Source: Triglochin maritima
Lineage: Eukaryota; Streptophyta; Magnoliopsida; Alismatales; Juncaginaceae
NCBI GenBank assembly: GCA_963682175.1
Contig: OY821789.1
Location: forward strand, 9,486,001-9,550,000
DNA length: 64,000 nt
Direction of reading: 5' to 3'
Below are positions 23,815 to 36,378 of the stretch, piece after piece (position 1 is the first letter of the stretch; every line of letters begins with the position of its first letter). The notes below the pieces were generated by a model, which made no database searches, was not told the DNA's origin, and saw only the letters and a program-made list of their open reading frames with translations. The position numbers and the translations under genes are program-made.

Positions 23815-24480
23815 CAGCGTCCGGGCTACCCTCGGGCGTCCTGCACTCTCTCTCCGTCACGTCAGCTTCTCTCTCTGCCACATCAGTTCACCCAACCCAC
23901 CCAAAAAACACTCTTACCCATGCCCGGGCTACCCCCACCCACTCTACACTCTCTTTCCTCCACATCATTTCTTAATTAAACATTTTAATTTTCACACAAC
24001 ATTCAACAAATTACATTTTATATAATTCTAATAACATTACAATTCTATTTTAACTCGAAATATTGTTAATAATTACTGCTAAATCACGAAATTATTATTA
24101 AATATTACGGACCCACATCAGTGGAAGCATGATTAAAGTGCACGCATGATATTAGACCATACTATTAAGCCACATCGACAGGTCGTTCGGGGGTCTCGCT
24201 CCCCGGTGAGCGAGCGGCATTCCACCTCGCCGGTGAGGTGGCGGGGATGGCAAGGGGGCAGCGCCCCCTGGAAATTTTTTAGATTTTGAAATTGTTGGTT
24301 CTTGAAATTTCTTAATTTTTATCACTTACAAAAAATTATTACCCCACATTTATAACAAATACCCAATCCATTATTAGTACACGACTGCCTTTTTCCCATA
24401 TAAAAATGGAGACATTCTCGGTAATCCATCTCTTTCTTCCTGAAGATCTATGTCCCCCCCCCCCCCCCCCAAAAAAAAGT
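23815..24480 (-). mobile_element. Non-autonomous Harbinger-like element, copy 1
   Basis: 23815-24060 matches the reverse complement of about 61080-61310 (shared blocks include CATGCCCGGGCTACCCCCAC and CACTCTCTTTCCTCCACATC). The ATCGACAGGTCGTTCGGG block near 24175 matches 60530-60550. The stretch around 24185-24270 is GC-rich with short inverted repeats, and a poly-C run of 17 bases followed by eight A lies at 24454-24478. Terminal repeats and a TSD could not be fixed. Family assignment rests on the Myb-like ORF in the 60-kb relative. Confidence 0.55.
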
Positions 24481-25331
24481 TCTCTCAAGTCTATCTGTAT
24501 CAAGGATAAAATGCTATAATAACCATCCACTCGTACCTGAATTCCAACCTAAAATAACAAATTCCCATCTCAAAACCATTTTCAAAACAAAATCCTACTT
24601 TAAGTCGTCGAAACAACCAAAAATTACCATATCTAAATCCAAATGATTTCACCACTCACATAATCATAATCACATTGCCTTATTACATCCGACCGAAAAA
24701 GGCAAAAACCCCAAATCGGAAACCCTAATTCACCATTACCGGAGGTAATTTCTCCCTAATCACCAATTTCCCTTCCTAATCCACCGTAAATCCTTCCCTA
24801 GATTCAGATCTGGGGTTAAGCTCTGGTGGTTCCACCAGCGCACCTCCTTTGCGTGGAATCGAAGCACTCCCCTTTTGCTATTGGCGTTTGGTGGGTTTCC
24901 GGACCCTATTTATACCCGTTTAGATCTCGGGGGTTTGTCGGAAAGAAGTTGAAGGTCAAATTTTTATCTGGTTTTCAGCGGATTTGGTGTTTGGATTTTT
25001 TTTTGGTTTTTGGGTATTTGTCGGAATTTGATTTGGATGGTTTATTGCGATGAATGATGTTTGTGATGCCTGATTGTGGTTTTAAAGTGAAGTTCAAAGG
25101 TTGACTTTTTTTACTTTTTCACTGTGATAATTGTTTATAACTTTTTGGGGTTAATTTTGTGGTTTTGGGAAGTGATGATGGGGTTTTTGTGGGTTTTGTG
25201 AATTGCATTTTCAGGGTTTGTGAAAAATGTTTTAAGTTTGTTGTTCTGTCTGTGGTTGAATTCTTCGTAGGAATGATGATTGTTTTGGGATTTGTCGATG
25301 GATGCAGGTTGGTTTCGTTGAGGTTTGAGCA
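24481..25331 (+). promoter_or_regulatory. Upstream region and 5' leader of the UDP-glucuronate decarboxylase gene
   Basis: AACCCTAATTCACCATTACCG near 24720 looks like the start of a leader exon. A GT after GGAG near 24740 and the AG before 25311 would allow a leader intron. The exact transcription start and leader splice sites are not provable here. Confidence 0.4.
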
Positions 25332-28300
25332 ATGTCGGGACTTTCCGCGAACGGTAACTCAGTCAAGCCCCCACCTACTCCCTCTCCGCTACGCAATTCC
25401 AAGTTTTTCCAGGTAAACTTCTGATCTCTTTTCTCTATTTGCTTTGTAGTGCAATGTTGTTTGGGTTTAGTTAAGGCCCTTTATACTTATTCGTGTTGCA
25501 TAGGAAAATTGTTTCGTAATTTAGTTGCCTGCATTTATGTTTTGAAATGTCTTTATTACGGCAAATTTGTGATTTTGCTTGTCGTTTGTTTAGTTTTTCG
25601 TTTACAATTATGTGTTCAGGCCAATATGAGAATTCTGGTCACTGGTGGTGCTGGATTCATTGGATCTCATTTGGTCGACAAGCTAATGGAAAATGAAAAG
25701 AATGAGGTATGAATTTTCTACATGTTAGATAGCATATATATACAACATGAGTTGGAAGATGTGCTATGTTGAGTTTATACATGGAATTTCCAGGTGTCAC
25801 CAATTGGATCTTATCGTTGACTTGTTTTTGACTGATGGTGATGCTGATTCCATTTGTTTTCTGACTGATGATAAAATTATCGTCCGAAAAAATAAGTCTT
25901 CTTGATTTTTCCCATTGAAGTTCAATCACAACCTTAAAAGATCACCCTACATTTCTTTAACCGCCAGAAGGCTTTTCCAGTCAATACCTAGAATGTGATA
26001 TGTCCACTTGCTTGTGCTGAAGAGTATTGTTGAAATATATTCTGTTAGATCAATCCAAGTGATTCTAATGATGGTCGTTAGGATTTGAGCCACCTCTTCT
26101 TATTAAGTATATTTCTACTTTTTTTATTAATCTTTTGTTTTAGCTTGTACAATGGTTTGGTTACGTAACTATGTCTCTGTTTCTATCCTCATTTGAACAG
26201 GTAATTGTTGCTGACAATTATTTCACGGGCTCAAAGGACAACTTAAAAAAATGGATTGGACATCCAAGATTTGAACTCCTTCGGCATGGTATACAATTAT
26301 CTGCTTCATATAATTTTTTCCACTGGTAGCTAGGTTTATTAGATGTTTAGATCTAGATCCCTTTTTTTCTTTACCTACTCTCAACCTTTTTTGCTATTAT
26401 CCCCTTTTCACTATTAGAAGTCTCTTTAGTCCTTACCTGTTTTCCTAAATATATGATCAAATTGCTGTTCTGTGATCGCTTTCTTTTTGTCTGAAATGCA
26501 GATGTCACAGAACCTTTGGTTATAGAAGTTGATCAGATTTATCATCTTGCATGCCCTGCATCTCCCATTTTTTACAAACATAATCCTGTTAAGGTGCGTA
26601 TTTTAGTTCTTATCCTGCACATGGTATTTTCTATCTAAGGAAGCATTTCAGACCATGTATCCTGTAAAACATCAATATATCAAACTGTTGGAAACTAATG
26701 TAACCCATTTTCAGGAAAAAAAAGAAGCTTGTATCAGACTTTAGTTGATGGCTGAATTCTTAATTTTATGGGTCTCAGAGCCACTTGACTCTTTAACGTT
26801 TACATCATCCTATATTGATAATCCTGATATATTGCAGACAATAAAGACAAACGTTATAGGAACATTGAACATGCTAGGCCTTGCAAAGAGGGTTGGTGCA
26901 AGGTAAATGATCCATCTTCATCATCCAATTGGTTAAGGGATGAATACAGCTCTTTCATTTTATTTTTTGATCGGTAGCACAACTCTTTGATTGAACTAGC
27001 TGACAATTATTTTATCAGGATTTTGTTGACTTCAACTTCAGAAGTTTATGGTGACCCCCTTGAGCATCCTCAGACAGAAGAGTACTGGGGCAATGTCAAC
27101 CCAATTGGTAAATGATCTTCATTAATTGTTGCATGTGGATGCATATTGCTTCCTCTCATATTCTTTTTCTTGTTTTGCTTTGTCACTTGACGACGACTTT
27201 CAATTGAATAGTATTTCTCATGTGACAGGAGTAAGGAGTTGCTATGATGAAGGAAAGCGTGTGGCAGAAACCTTGATGTTTGATTATCACAGACAGCATG
27301 GAATAGGTCAAGATTGTTTTATCCCTGCCCATGTTCTTGGATGGAAACCAGTTACAATTTTTTAAGTGTTTTAACATCGTGATATTTGTATTTTTTTAAT
27401 ATGTTTATGATATGAAAAACCAGCCCCATCTCATACTCGGCCTTTTGTTATCTCTTTGTTACAGAAATCAGAATTGCCAGAATATTTAATACATATGGAC
27501 CACGAATGAATATTGACGATGGGCGAGTTGTCAGTAACTTTATTGCTCAAGCCATCAGGTGACTGCTCTTTGTTGGTATTGGTGGTACATGATCAATATT
27601 TAATACTGACTTTCAGCAAACGAAATTTGGTTACATTACATCTTTTTTAACTTATAGACTATTTCTATTGATTATTTTAATATCTCCTCTCAGGGGTGAG
27701 CCCTTGACAGTCCAAGCTCCAGGAACACAAACTCGAAGTTTCTGCTATGTTTCTGACATGGTGAGTGATGACCATTTGAATATCTCGTCTCAGAAATAAT
27801 TATTTGAAAGACAATTGCATATGCCCGCATCGACCCATTTTGTTTGTGAAAATGCATTAAATTGTTGTAGAGCATTTTGTCAATGAAAAAAAGCAGGAAA
27901 AACTAGCTATCTGTGAAATTCTAAGTTAATGTACCATTAGATGTTCATATTTAATGCTGATTTTTCATATGCCTCTGTTCATGATCATTGTTTTTTCAAT
28001 CATAAAGGTTGATGGCCTTGTTAAACTAATGGAAGGAAGCAATACAGGACCAATTAACATTGGAAATCCAGGTTAGCCTCCAGAACAAAACTTGCACCTG
28101 TATATGATTTACTCTGTTCTGACATCGAACAATACATATTCTTCATTACATACAGGTGAATTCACAATGATGGAACTTGCAGGAAATGTGAAAGAGGTAT
28201 GGAACTAGAAAGTTTCTTTCAATATTGTTGATTCTTTTCTTCAAAGATAATTAAGACTAGAAAATGCCAATGGTTTCGAATTTAATCTTCAAACTATACT

Positions 28301-28487
28301 GCAGCTCATTAATCCTGAAGTATCGTTGAAGACCACTGAGAACACACCAGATGATCCTCGTCAGCGGAAGCCAAATATTAGCAAGGCAAAGGAGCTTCTA
28401 AATTGGGAGCCGAAGATTACGCTTCGCCAAGGCCTTCCACTTATGGAAGAGGATTTCCGGCAACGACTTGGCATTCCAAGGAAATGA
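25332..28487 (+). CDS. UXS: UDP-glucuronic acid decarboxylase (UDP-xylose synthase), cytosolic type
   Basis: Twelve exons join in frame to 342 residues: 25332-25412, 25620-25706, 26201-26288, 26502-26593, 26838-26902, 27019-27107, 27229-27306, 27465-27558, 27694-27760, 28008-28071, 28156-28196 and 28305-28487. It decarboxylates UDP-glucuronate to UDP-xylose for xylan and other wall polymers. Visible are the NAD-binding GGAGFIG loop (Gly36, 39, 42), the SDR catalytic Tyr173 and Lys177 (YDEGK), the LACPASP segment and the C-terminal DDPRQRKP motif. The short N-terminus has no membrane anchor, so it is a soluble UXS3/5/6-type enzyme rather than the Golgi type. All exons are intact and the gene looks functional. 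Confidence 0.96.
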
Positions 28488-29198
28488 TAACCCAATCCAA
28501 ATAACCGATACACCTATATCTCCGACTAGAAAATTTTCACCATAATTGGAGGTTTTGATTGTCGAAAAACTACTCCCAATAAATGTAATAGTTTGTTGTC
28601 TTCATGTTATGTCAAGGTTTTTGGTGTCATATTCTATAAGCTGTTTGTAAGAATGTTTACCATTTGTATTATATATAATATAAATGGTATACAAATTGAG
28701 ATATGGTGTTTGGATGTCAGTCTACTTACTCTTCAGCAAGAAATCATGAAATAATTACAAGCCTTCTTTGATCAATCAACAAAATGGAAACATTGCAGGT
28801 AAACAGGAATTAGGTAGCTCAACAAAATTTCGTCATGCTCTATACGTCGACAGATTTGTAAGTAGTTACTTCAGAAATTATATAAGCCTTTTGACATGTT
28901 AAAACATTTGACCCATAAAATTCTGTTTTTACCTTAATGAGTCATATTTACCTTGTCCCTTCCGGCTGCCTAATGATGTGGTCTAAAAATCCATAAGAGC
29001 ATATAAATTTTATATTTGTCAATACTCCTAGGAGTAACAATAGTGATCATTATTGTTTTATGTATTAACGAGACGTATCATATAACCCTTCTGCATGAAA
29101 TTCTTCGATAACACTTCAAATAATCAGTGGAATGGTAGCAAAAGGAAGACAACCTCCAAATGTATTGACCAAGTCAAATAAAGTCAACACATGCACGC
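28488..29198. other. Spacer between two convergent genes
   Basis: Holds the 3' ends of the UXS gene (plus) and the ABCG gene (minus). T-rich stretches and an ATTATATATAATATAAATGG run near 28669 fit polyadenylation regions. No gene seen. Confidence 0.5.
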
Positions 29199-32100
29199 TC
29201 AACTCTTGACCTTCCCAACTCTCGTCAAAGCAAAGTAAGCCACCAACCTATATAACACAAGCATCCCCAGCATGACAGCTATCCCCACGTCCTCGCCGCC
29301 GAACCCGACCAGAGCCACCGACGGCATGTCCTTGACCACGCACGTGGCCCCGTCGGGCCCGCATACGTACCTCTCGTCGGGCGAGAATTGCGACGCCAGA
29401 GAGAGCTTGAAGGTGTAGTAGCTGATGGAGAAGTACTTGATCCAAGAAATGAATGGCGGGACCTTTTGGACGTAGAAGCCGCCGACGAGCATGAAGGCCA
29501 GCATCAGAACCGATGCAAGAGTGGTGGCGGTTTTTAGGTTCATGACTAGGGCACCAAGGGCGAGGCCGAGGCCACTCGACACCAAGACGCAAATCAAGGT
29601 GACTAAGAGGGTCTCGAAGAAGTTTACTGGACTCGGCTTGAGACCGCTCATCCAGTATATCATGATTATGAAAATGGTGGGCAGGATTAGCTCCATTGGT
29701 AGATCTCCCACCATTCTAGAGGCGAAGTACGACGATAACCGGTACATACCGGACGATCTCTCTTTCGCCAGCAAAGTTCGCTCCTGAGGGAAGGTGAATA
29801 TGGCTTGGAACAACGGGAAGAAGCCCCAGAATCCGGTCGAAAAGAATAGTAATCCGACCTAAAAAGAAAAAATATATATATAACCATCTCATACTTACGT
29901 TCATGAGTTTTTAAGCACTTAGGTGAAAATAGTAAACGTACATGAGTTTATTACAAAATGCGCACGTACATACGTACGTACGTATGACACATATATATAT
30001 ATGTAACGATTAACTATTCTTAAAATGTGTTCTATTGGAAAAATGAGTTAGTACCTGATCCAAGACGTTACCCTGAGAGCGCCACCAGAGGAAGCCACAA
30101 AGGAAAGCGACGATGAGGACTTGAACTATCCTTAGCTTGGAGAAGGCTTCGTGTCTTCTCTCCTTGAGGTCTCTCTCCAGAAGAACCCTAAATTGCTCCC
30201 ACCATGAAGTCGGCCAAGCGTAATCTTCCCTTACCATCTCCATCTCCTCCATCTTCTTGCTCGCCTCGCGAAGCTCGTCGTGTAGCCCCGGTTTTATGTT
30301 GTCCTCGTAGGCCTTCTTCAGCTCCTGCTTTGTCTCTGCGGGGGCCTCATGAGTCTCATCCATTCCTACTCCTGGACATGATCACAACCATTCAATTATA
30401 ATGAACAACAACAAACATGTAACTCGATTTGTTGGTTTTTAATTCAAAAAATAGTTGGAATCACTACGGTCACATCCCGAGTAAATATGTTTTTTTTATC
30501 TTAGTTACACTAGAGTAGAAATAATAAGTACAACATAATTGATATATATTTTTATATGTTCTTAGATTTTTATGTATTTTTATGCATATGACCAAAATCG
30601 GTATGTATTAAATTATGAACGTCGAGCCCGTATGGTAAATCACAGAGCTAGATTAATATTTAAGAAGGATTTGTGTACTACTACTCCCTTGATACCTCAA
30701 AATACCAAGTAGAATTGAATGATTTGATCGAATTAAGAGTACTAAAAGATTTTGGTGATATCTTAAAATTAATACCCAATGCGTATTGGCTGCAGGGAGA
30801 TGAATATCTTACCATTGGCGAGGTCGAGTAGAAAATCGGAAGGATTCATGGCAACCGACGGAGCATATCCGACCCTCTCGAAATACGCAATGGCCTCCGA
30901 TCCCTTCCCAAAAAACATGGGGCTCCCATCGGACAAAAGCAAGATCTTATGGAACATATAAAAAAGTCTACTTGAGGGTTGGTGAATTGTCATGACGACG
31001 GTCCGGCCACCCTTTGCAAGCTCCCACAAAGTCCTCACAATCCTCTGGGCAGTGGTCGAGTCCAGCCCAGAGGTGGGCTCGTCGAGGAAGATCAAACTAG
31101 GATTTATAAGCATTTCCTGTCCAATGCTAACTCTTTTTCGCTCCCCGCCGGAGATCCCCCTAAGCAACGGCCCCCCGATAATGCTGTCCCGGCAGCCCGT
31201 TAGGCCCAATTGGGCCATAACGGCCTCCGTTTGGGCCAGCTTCTCTGCCCTAGTGAGGGTCTTTGGCAGGCGGAGGAGGGAGGTGTAGAAAAGGGTGTCG
31301 GCGACGGTGAGGTGGGGGTATAAGACGTCGTCTTGGGTGACGAAACCAAGGTTTCGCTTCATGGAGGTGGAGAAAGGGTGGTTGTTGTAGGTGATTGAGC
31401 CGGAGAGGGACCTACCAAGGCGGCCGCCTAGGGCGGTTAGGAGGGTGGTCTTACCGCTCCCGGACGGTCCGAGCATCGCCAGCATCTCGCCCGGGTGGAC
31501 CACGCCGGAGATGCCATGGAGGATGGTCCGGTCGCCGGGGAGTTTCCCTTTGTTCTTGATTTTGTACGCCACATCTTCAAACTACGTACGTCCGTCCGTC
31601 CATGCATGCATGCAACAATACAAGGTCAAGATTGTACGTTTAGTTTGAATATTGCCCCTCACAGAACAAATTAATTAACGAAACTCTAACCATCGGAATA
31701 TTGTTTACATGGTTAAATGTATATTTATGAACGACTACCCTTGGACGTAATCTGAACCCTAAACACATGCTGCTAAAGGTTTTCATCCATGCAAGTCAAA
31801 GAACAGAAGGAATTAAACATAGCAATTAAGACATTTCATGTATCTCCAAATTTGTAAGACATTCTTTGAGTTGATTAATTCTTTTAATCATATAATTGTT
31901 CGCGCTCTTTGTAATTTAAACTTATTATGTTAACATAATAAAGTAAAATTCACATGATTCTACGTGATGCTACGGTTTGGTTTTTACTTGAAGAAGTCAA
32001 ACTAAAAATAGACAACTTACTTTGATAAACTAAAAATGAGTATCGGTAGTAGATAAATTTTAGGCATGTCAATAATAATTACTATAATTGAAAACTTACC

Positions 32101-33481
32101 ATAAGACAAATAATACGTCTAGCCAAGTTAACCAAGACAAGGCTTATTGCTTTGAAAAACTTAATTACATATTTCTATTTTAAGAATTTTCATTCCAATA
32201 TTTCAAAGTGAACAGATGTTTAATTATTGATGTAAAGGGTGCTAAGGACAGTCAAACACGTGTGTGATCCAATATAGAAAGCTCTACAAACCCAAAGAAA
32301 CAAACGGCAACAAACCCTAAAATCCGCAAGCTTTAGCAACAAAACAGAGATTAAGGGCAAGAGATCCGGAGAGAAGTCTAGAGACTCTAACGAGAGTTAG
32401 ATCGTCATTAGGCCGAACACGTGGAAAAGTGTAATGTACCAAAACGCATAGCAGCATATGGGAATACTAAAAGAGTAAAGTTTTTCCAACGCAAAAAAAA
32501 TGCAGGTTTTATGGAGAAACATCGGAAAATGAGTTTTAATTACCTCGAAACAAGAAAGAAAGACCTATAGATGGAGAGAGTGTATGTGACAAACACATGT
32601 TAAATATTCTTTTAGTACCACTAAAAACAATTAAAACTAATTTGGTGGTTAAGCAAAGAAACCATGCACAGAGAGAGAAACGCCTAGAGAGATTTTCCTT
32701 CAAGAAATTAAATTTCGTTTTACAGCGCTTTTCCTTAAAGAATGAAGCAAAAAATATAGCAAAATCTATGTATAGAGAGACGTGCGAAACCTTACAAAGT
32801 GCAATTTTCCAAAGATTAAAGGAAGATCACATTAATGAGGGTAAATTCATCACTTTATAAAAGATCAAAATTCAACTTTGTAGAATCAAACAGATTATAG
32901 AGAAAGAGTGAGGCACGTAATAACAAACAAGTGTAGAAACCATTTTTTCCAAATATATACAAATTTCAAGTGAAGAAACGAATTGCATCACGCAAACACC
33001 ACATATAAACCCTAATAAAAGATTCCATGAAAAAATTTCAAGAATCACATCAAAACATGGCAGACTTGATACAAACGTATGAGCCGAAGAAACCCAAATC
33101 TTTATTTTCGTGAACAAAACAAAATAAAGAGTAAAGATCGATATAGAAGGCGAACAAGATTAATCACAAAGCAACTATATTCATGCAAAAACACAAGAAT
33201 CAGACCATACCAAGGACAAAAGTAAAGATATCAAACAACCCAAGATATCAAAAGTTTCATAAATTGCACAAACAAAAGAAACCTAAATGAGTAAGTAAGA
33301 TTGATCTAGAGAAAGAACCACAATACGAAGATTGCCACAAACCCTAAAATTCAAATGATTAATCATAATCCATGCAAATACGTACTTTGAGTGAGACCGT
33401 CCGTTGAGCCTGGAGAAGAGGGTTAGAAGCGGCAGTGACCGGAGGTGCGACGGGGACCTCGACTTGGAACTCCACCGCCAT
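29199..33481 (-). CDS. ABC transporter G family half-transporter (ABCG9-like)
   Basis: Four exons (minus) join in frame to 613 residues: 33386-33481, 30813-31581, 30055-30371 and 29199-29858. The short first exon starts [14 protein letters not shown], and its end LK joins FEDVAYKIK after a 1.8-kb intron. The nucleotide-binding domain comes first: Walker A GPSGSGKT at 70-77, signature SGGE at 176-179, Walker B IFLDEP at 196-201, H-loop His232. A C-terminal membrane domain of about six segments follows ([17 protein letters not shown] onward). This NBD-TMD order defines half-size ABCG/WBC proteins, which dimerise to export lipids, sterols or hormones. Among Arabidopsis members it most resembles ABCG9 by recall. 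The substrate cannot be read from sequence. No defects were seen. Confidence 0.94.
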
Positions 33482-34622
33482 AAGTAACGACAATTAAGTC
33501 CAAATACACCCCAGCAACAACAAAAGCTTCGTGCCTCTCACTTCTATTCCTTATATGTAATTAAGATAGTAAGATATGGCAATGTGTGTTGGCAATGTAG
33601 AGAGAGATTAGAGAGTTGTGTTGTGTTGAGAGGGATTTGTGGGGATCGAGTGGAACTCCGGACTTGTAGTGCAACACAATATGTATATGTTGTTAACATT
33701 TGAATGTGTGTGTGTGTATGAATCGGAGAGGATCAATTCTTGATTCTAATTAAGACCGTACAACCAAGATTAAAGGTTCGATCTTGTTAATCCATTAATG
33801 TCTAACTGCAAAGCATTATCATTTTATTTTGGGTTCTTTTGAAAAATTAATCCGCGTGTTTAATTGTAATTGTTCCTATAAAAACCCAAACGCCAACACC
33901 TATGGTTTTGCTTATGCAAACAATGATTTGACTTTTGAGTGACTTGGTCTAATTAACAACCTCGTTTTTAGTTGTAATTTTTTCTTGCAAGGAACATTTA
34001 CCACTTTTGTTGATGCGTTTAGAATTTCTTGTTGTTCTAGGGTTTTTTTGTCAAATAGAATGAACAAGGAATGACTAGGTTTAGGGTTTTGTCGTTGTAA
34101 TAGAAGGGATTTAATAGTTCTTATTTTGGTAAAATAGAGTTGGCATGACATATGATTAGGTCGACGTCGTTATAATAGCAACTTTTCTTCTATAAGAAGG
34201 CATTTCAATATAATTTTTTGGTACATTAAATTATATGCAATAGAATAAGTATGCCTTTAATAAAAATTAGTGATTTAGAAATATGTCCACAAGCATACGG
34301 TTCTAATTAGAATGTGCTCGTAGTGGATGTTTTAAAATTTTAAAGTGGACTTGGGCTGGATTCCATATTCTGGGTTGTTTTATTTTGCTAACAGCCCATA
34401 CTTCCGAACTCTTGTTAGGATTTAGGAAGGGCTCCTAAAAGAAAACAAGATTTTATGTCTAATTTAAATTTAAAACTTTATTGTTGACACATACAGAATT
34501 ATATTAATATATGAAATTTTGGTTATATTCTCTTCCAATAGGTCAAAGCATGGCTGTCGAAAACATGGTCAGATTTCTTATACATTGAATGATCGGTCCT
34601 TGTAGTCGCCAATTTGATGTTA
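33482..34622. other. ABCG gene upstream region and spacer
   Basis: Contains the minus-strand promoter and leader of the ABCG gene (CT-rich on its coding strand, with a (TG)n run near 33704). A GTTGTAATAG-type repeated phrase appears near 34090. No coding sequence seen. Confidence 0.5.
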
Positions 34623-35036
34623 GAGCATCCTTAATGGGCTCATCCCTCGTGGATGACCCCGGACGACCGCGGAAGACCGAGTCATCCACGATCGTCAACC
34701 TGCACGACCCGATCGTTGGACCCCTGACCAACCTGTCGGGATGGGTTATGATTTGGGGATAGAATAAAAGTTGAGAAGAAAATTAATGATATTTAATATT
34801 TGGTAATCATTGCTGGTTAAATAAATAATGTTTTTGGTAAATATAAATGATTTTGGAATATAATTAAAGTTGAGAAGAAAATTAATGATGTGGAGGAAAG
34901 AGAGTGGGATGACCTAGGTTATGGTTAATGGGTGAATAATGAGGGAGAAACATTAGGTTGGGTCATGATGACGTGGCAGAGAGAAAAAGAAGAGAGATAA
35001 TGTGGATGACCTAGGTCATTGCTGCGGATGGTCTCA
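34623..35036. mobile_element. MITE of the Harbinger-like family, copy 2
   Basis: The left end, GAGCATCCTTAATGGGCTC, is roughly inverted in the right end, TCATTGCTGCGGATGGTCTC. The right half shares ATGATGTGGAGGAAAGAGAG and GACGTGGCAGAGAG with the element at 60180-61335. It is about 410 bp with no coding capacity. The inverted ends are imperfect, so the exact boundary is tentative. Confidence 0.6.
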
Positions 35037-36378
35037 CAAGTTACAACTAAAGAGGCAACATTAGAGAGGTCCAGATCTTGTTGAGCAATTATGATATCTT
35101 GGCGTACGAGCTTCAAACTTCCTTCATGTTCATGTCCTTTTGTATAATGACTAGCTTAGAAAACTTGAGTTAGCTTGACCAGTCATGTAAGAATACCTTT
35201 AAATATGCAGGTCGCCAAGTTGGAATCCAACAACAACTCGATTTTCCCCTTACCCCTCTTTATACTCATTTTCTTCTTTATTTATGTGTGTTTTTATCTA
35301 CTCTACCCCCTACATTGCTAGAAAATTAGCTTTCCTCGTCGCTCAATCAACGTATAAGATTGTTTACGACGTCGGTCTTAAATAAAACAATGTGGTATCA
35401 AGCTTAACATGTCGGTTCTCAAGAAAACCCACGCGGTATCTTATATTAATCACAATTACATCCCCTTGCATCTAACGTGGTAAGCTCTTAATTATTATTT
35501 TTTGTTAATTTAACTGGGTTTTCTTTTCAACCCCAAATCAAACACACACAAAAACCTAACCCAAACGCCAACCAAAACCCTAAAAGCAATGTGTTCTAAA
35601 AGTTTTACTTCTATATGTCAATTATTATGAATTGAATGTGCAAGCATTTTGTTCTTTGATTCTTGTATTCGTCTTTTGGAAGTGTTAAGGAAGAGACTCT
35701 TGGTTCGTAACCGTAGAGCTCTAAAAGATAATGGTTTACATAAATCAAAAGTTATTAACAATCATGTAATTAACATGGAACATTAATTACCGAGATAAGA
35801 TTTTCGCGTTGGTAATCGATTATTGTAGCTCTACAAATATTTGACGACACGAGTATATAAAAGAGGAAAAAATTACTTTTATATATTGAATAGACCTAAC
35901 AAGTAAAATATTATGGAATTGTGTTATGTGTCATTAATGTTTTACTGTGTCTTGCATCCTAAGATATGAGACTTATATCTTTTCACATAAAGAGTGTTGA
36001 ATTTGATTATTGTCAAAAGTTATCAATGAGTATAGTGATAAAGACAATAGTTGGTTGAACGTGACTTATGTTGGAAAAAATAGCTAGTCAAAAGATTATC
36101 ATTGTCCCTCTTAATTGAGTGATGATATTAATTGGCCCATTGATAAAACAAATTTATAATGTGCACTATGTGGCTTGAGTTAAGCTATATAATTATAATT
36201 AGCTTAAAGAGATCAAGAAATGAATATAATACGATGGTGACACATTTCTACTTTATATATATTCTTAATATCATGAGACGAGATAGACACAAGTGGTGCA
36301 CTTACATCACTAAATATATCGTGTTTACTTCAAGTGGTACAAGACATCTATGCTAATTATCTAACTATAATATGTAGC
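35037..36378. other. AT-rich intergenic, no gene seen
   Basis: No open frame with a recognisable product, no repeat match elsewhere in the window and no tRNA-like fold was found. Confidence 0.5.

Noticed and set aside
29491..29787. Plus-strand frame opposite the ABCG last exon
   Set aside because: Antisense shadow of a well-supported membrane-domain exon.
32597..33117. Frames inside the large intron of the ABCG gene
   Set aside because: The joined exons 33386-33481 and 30813-31581 give a continuous family-like protein, so this stretch is intron; the frames have no domains.
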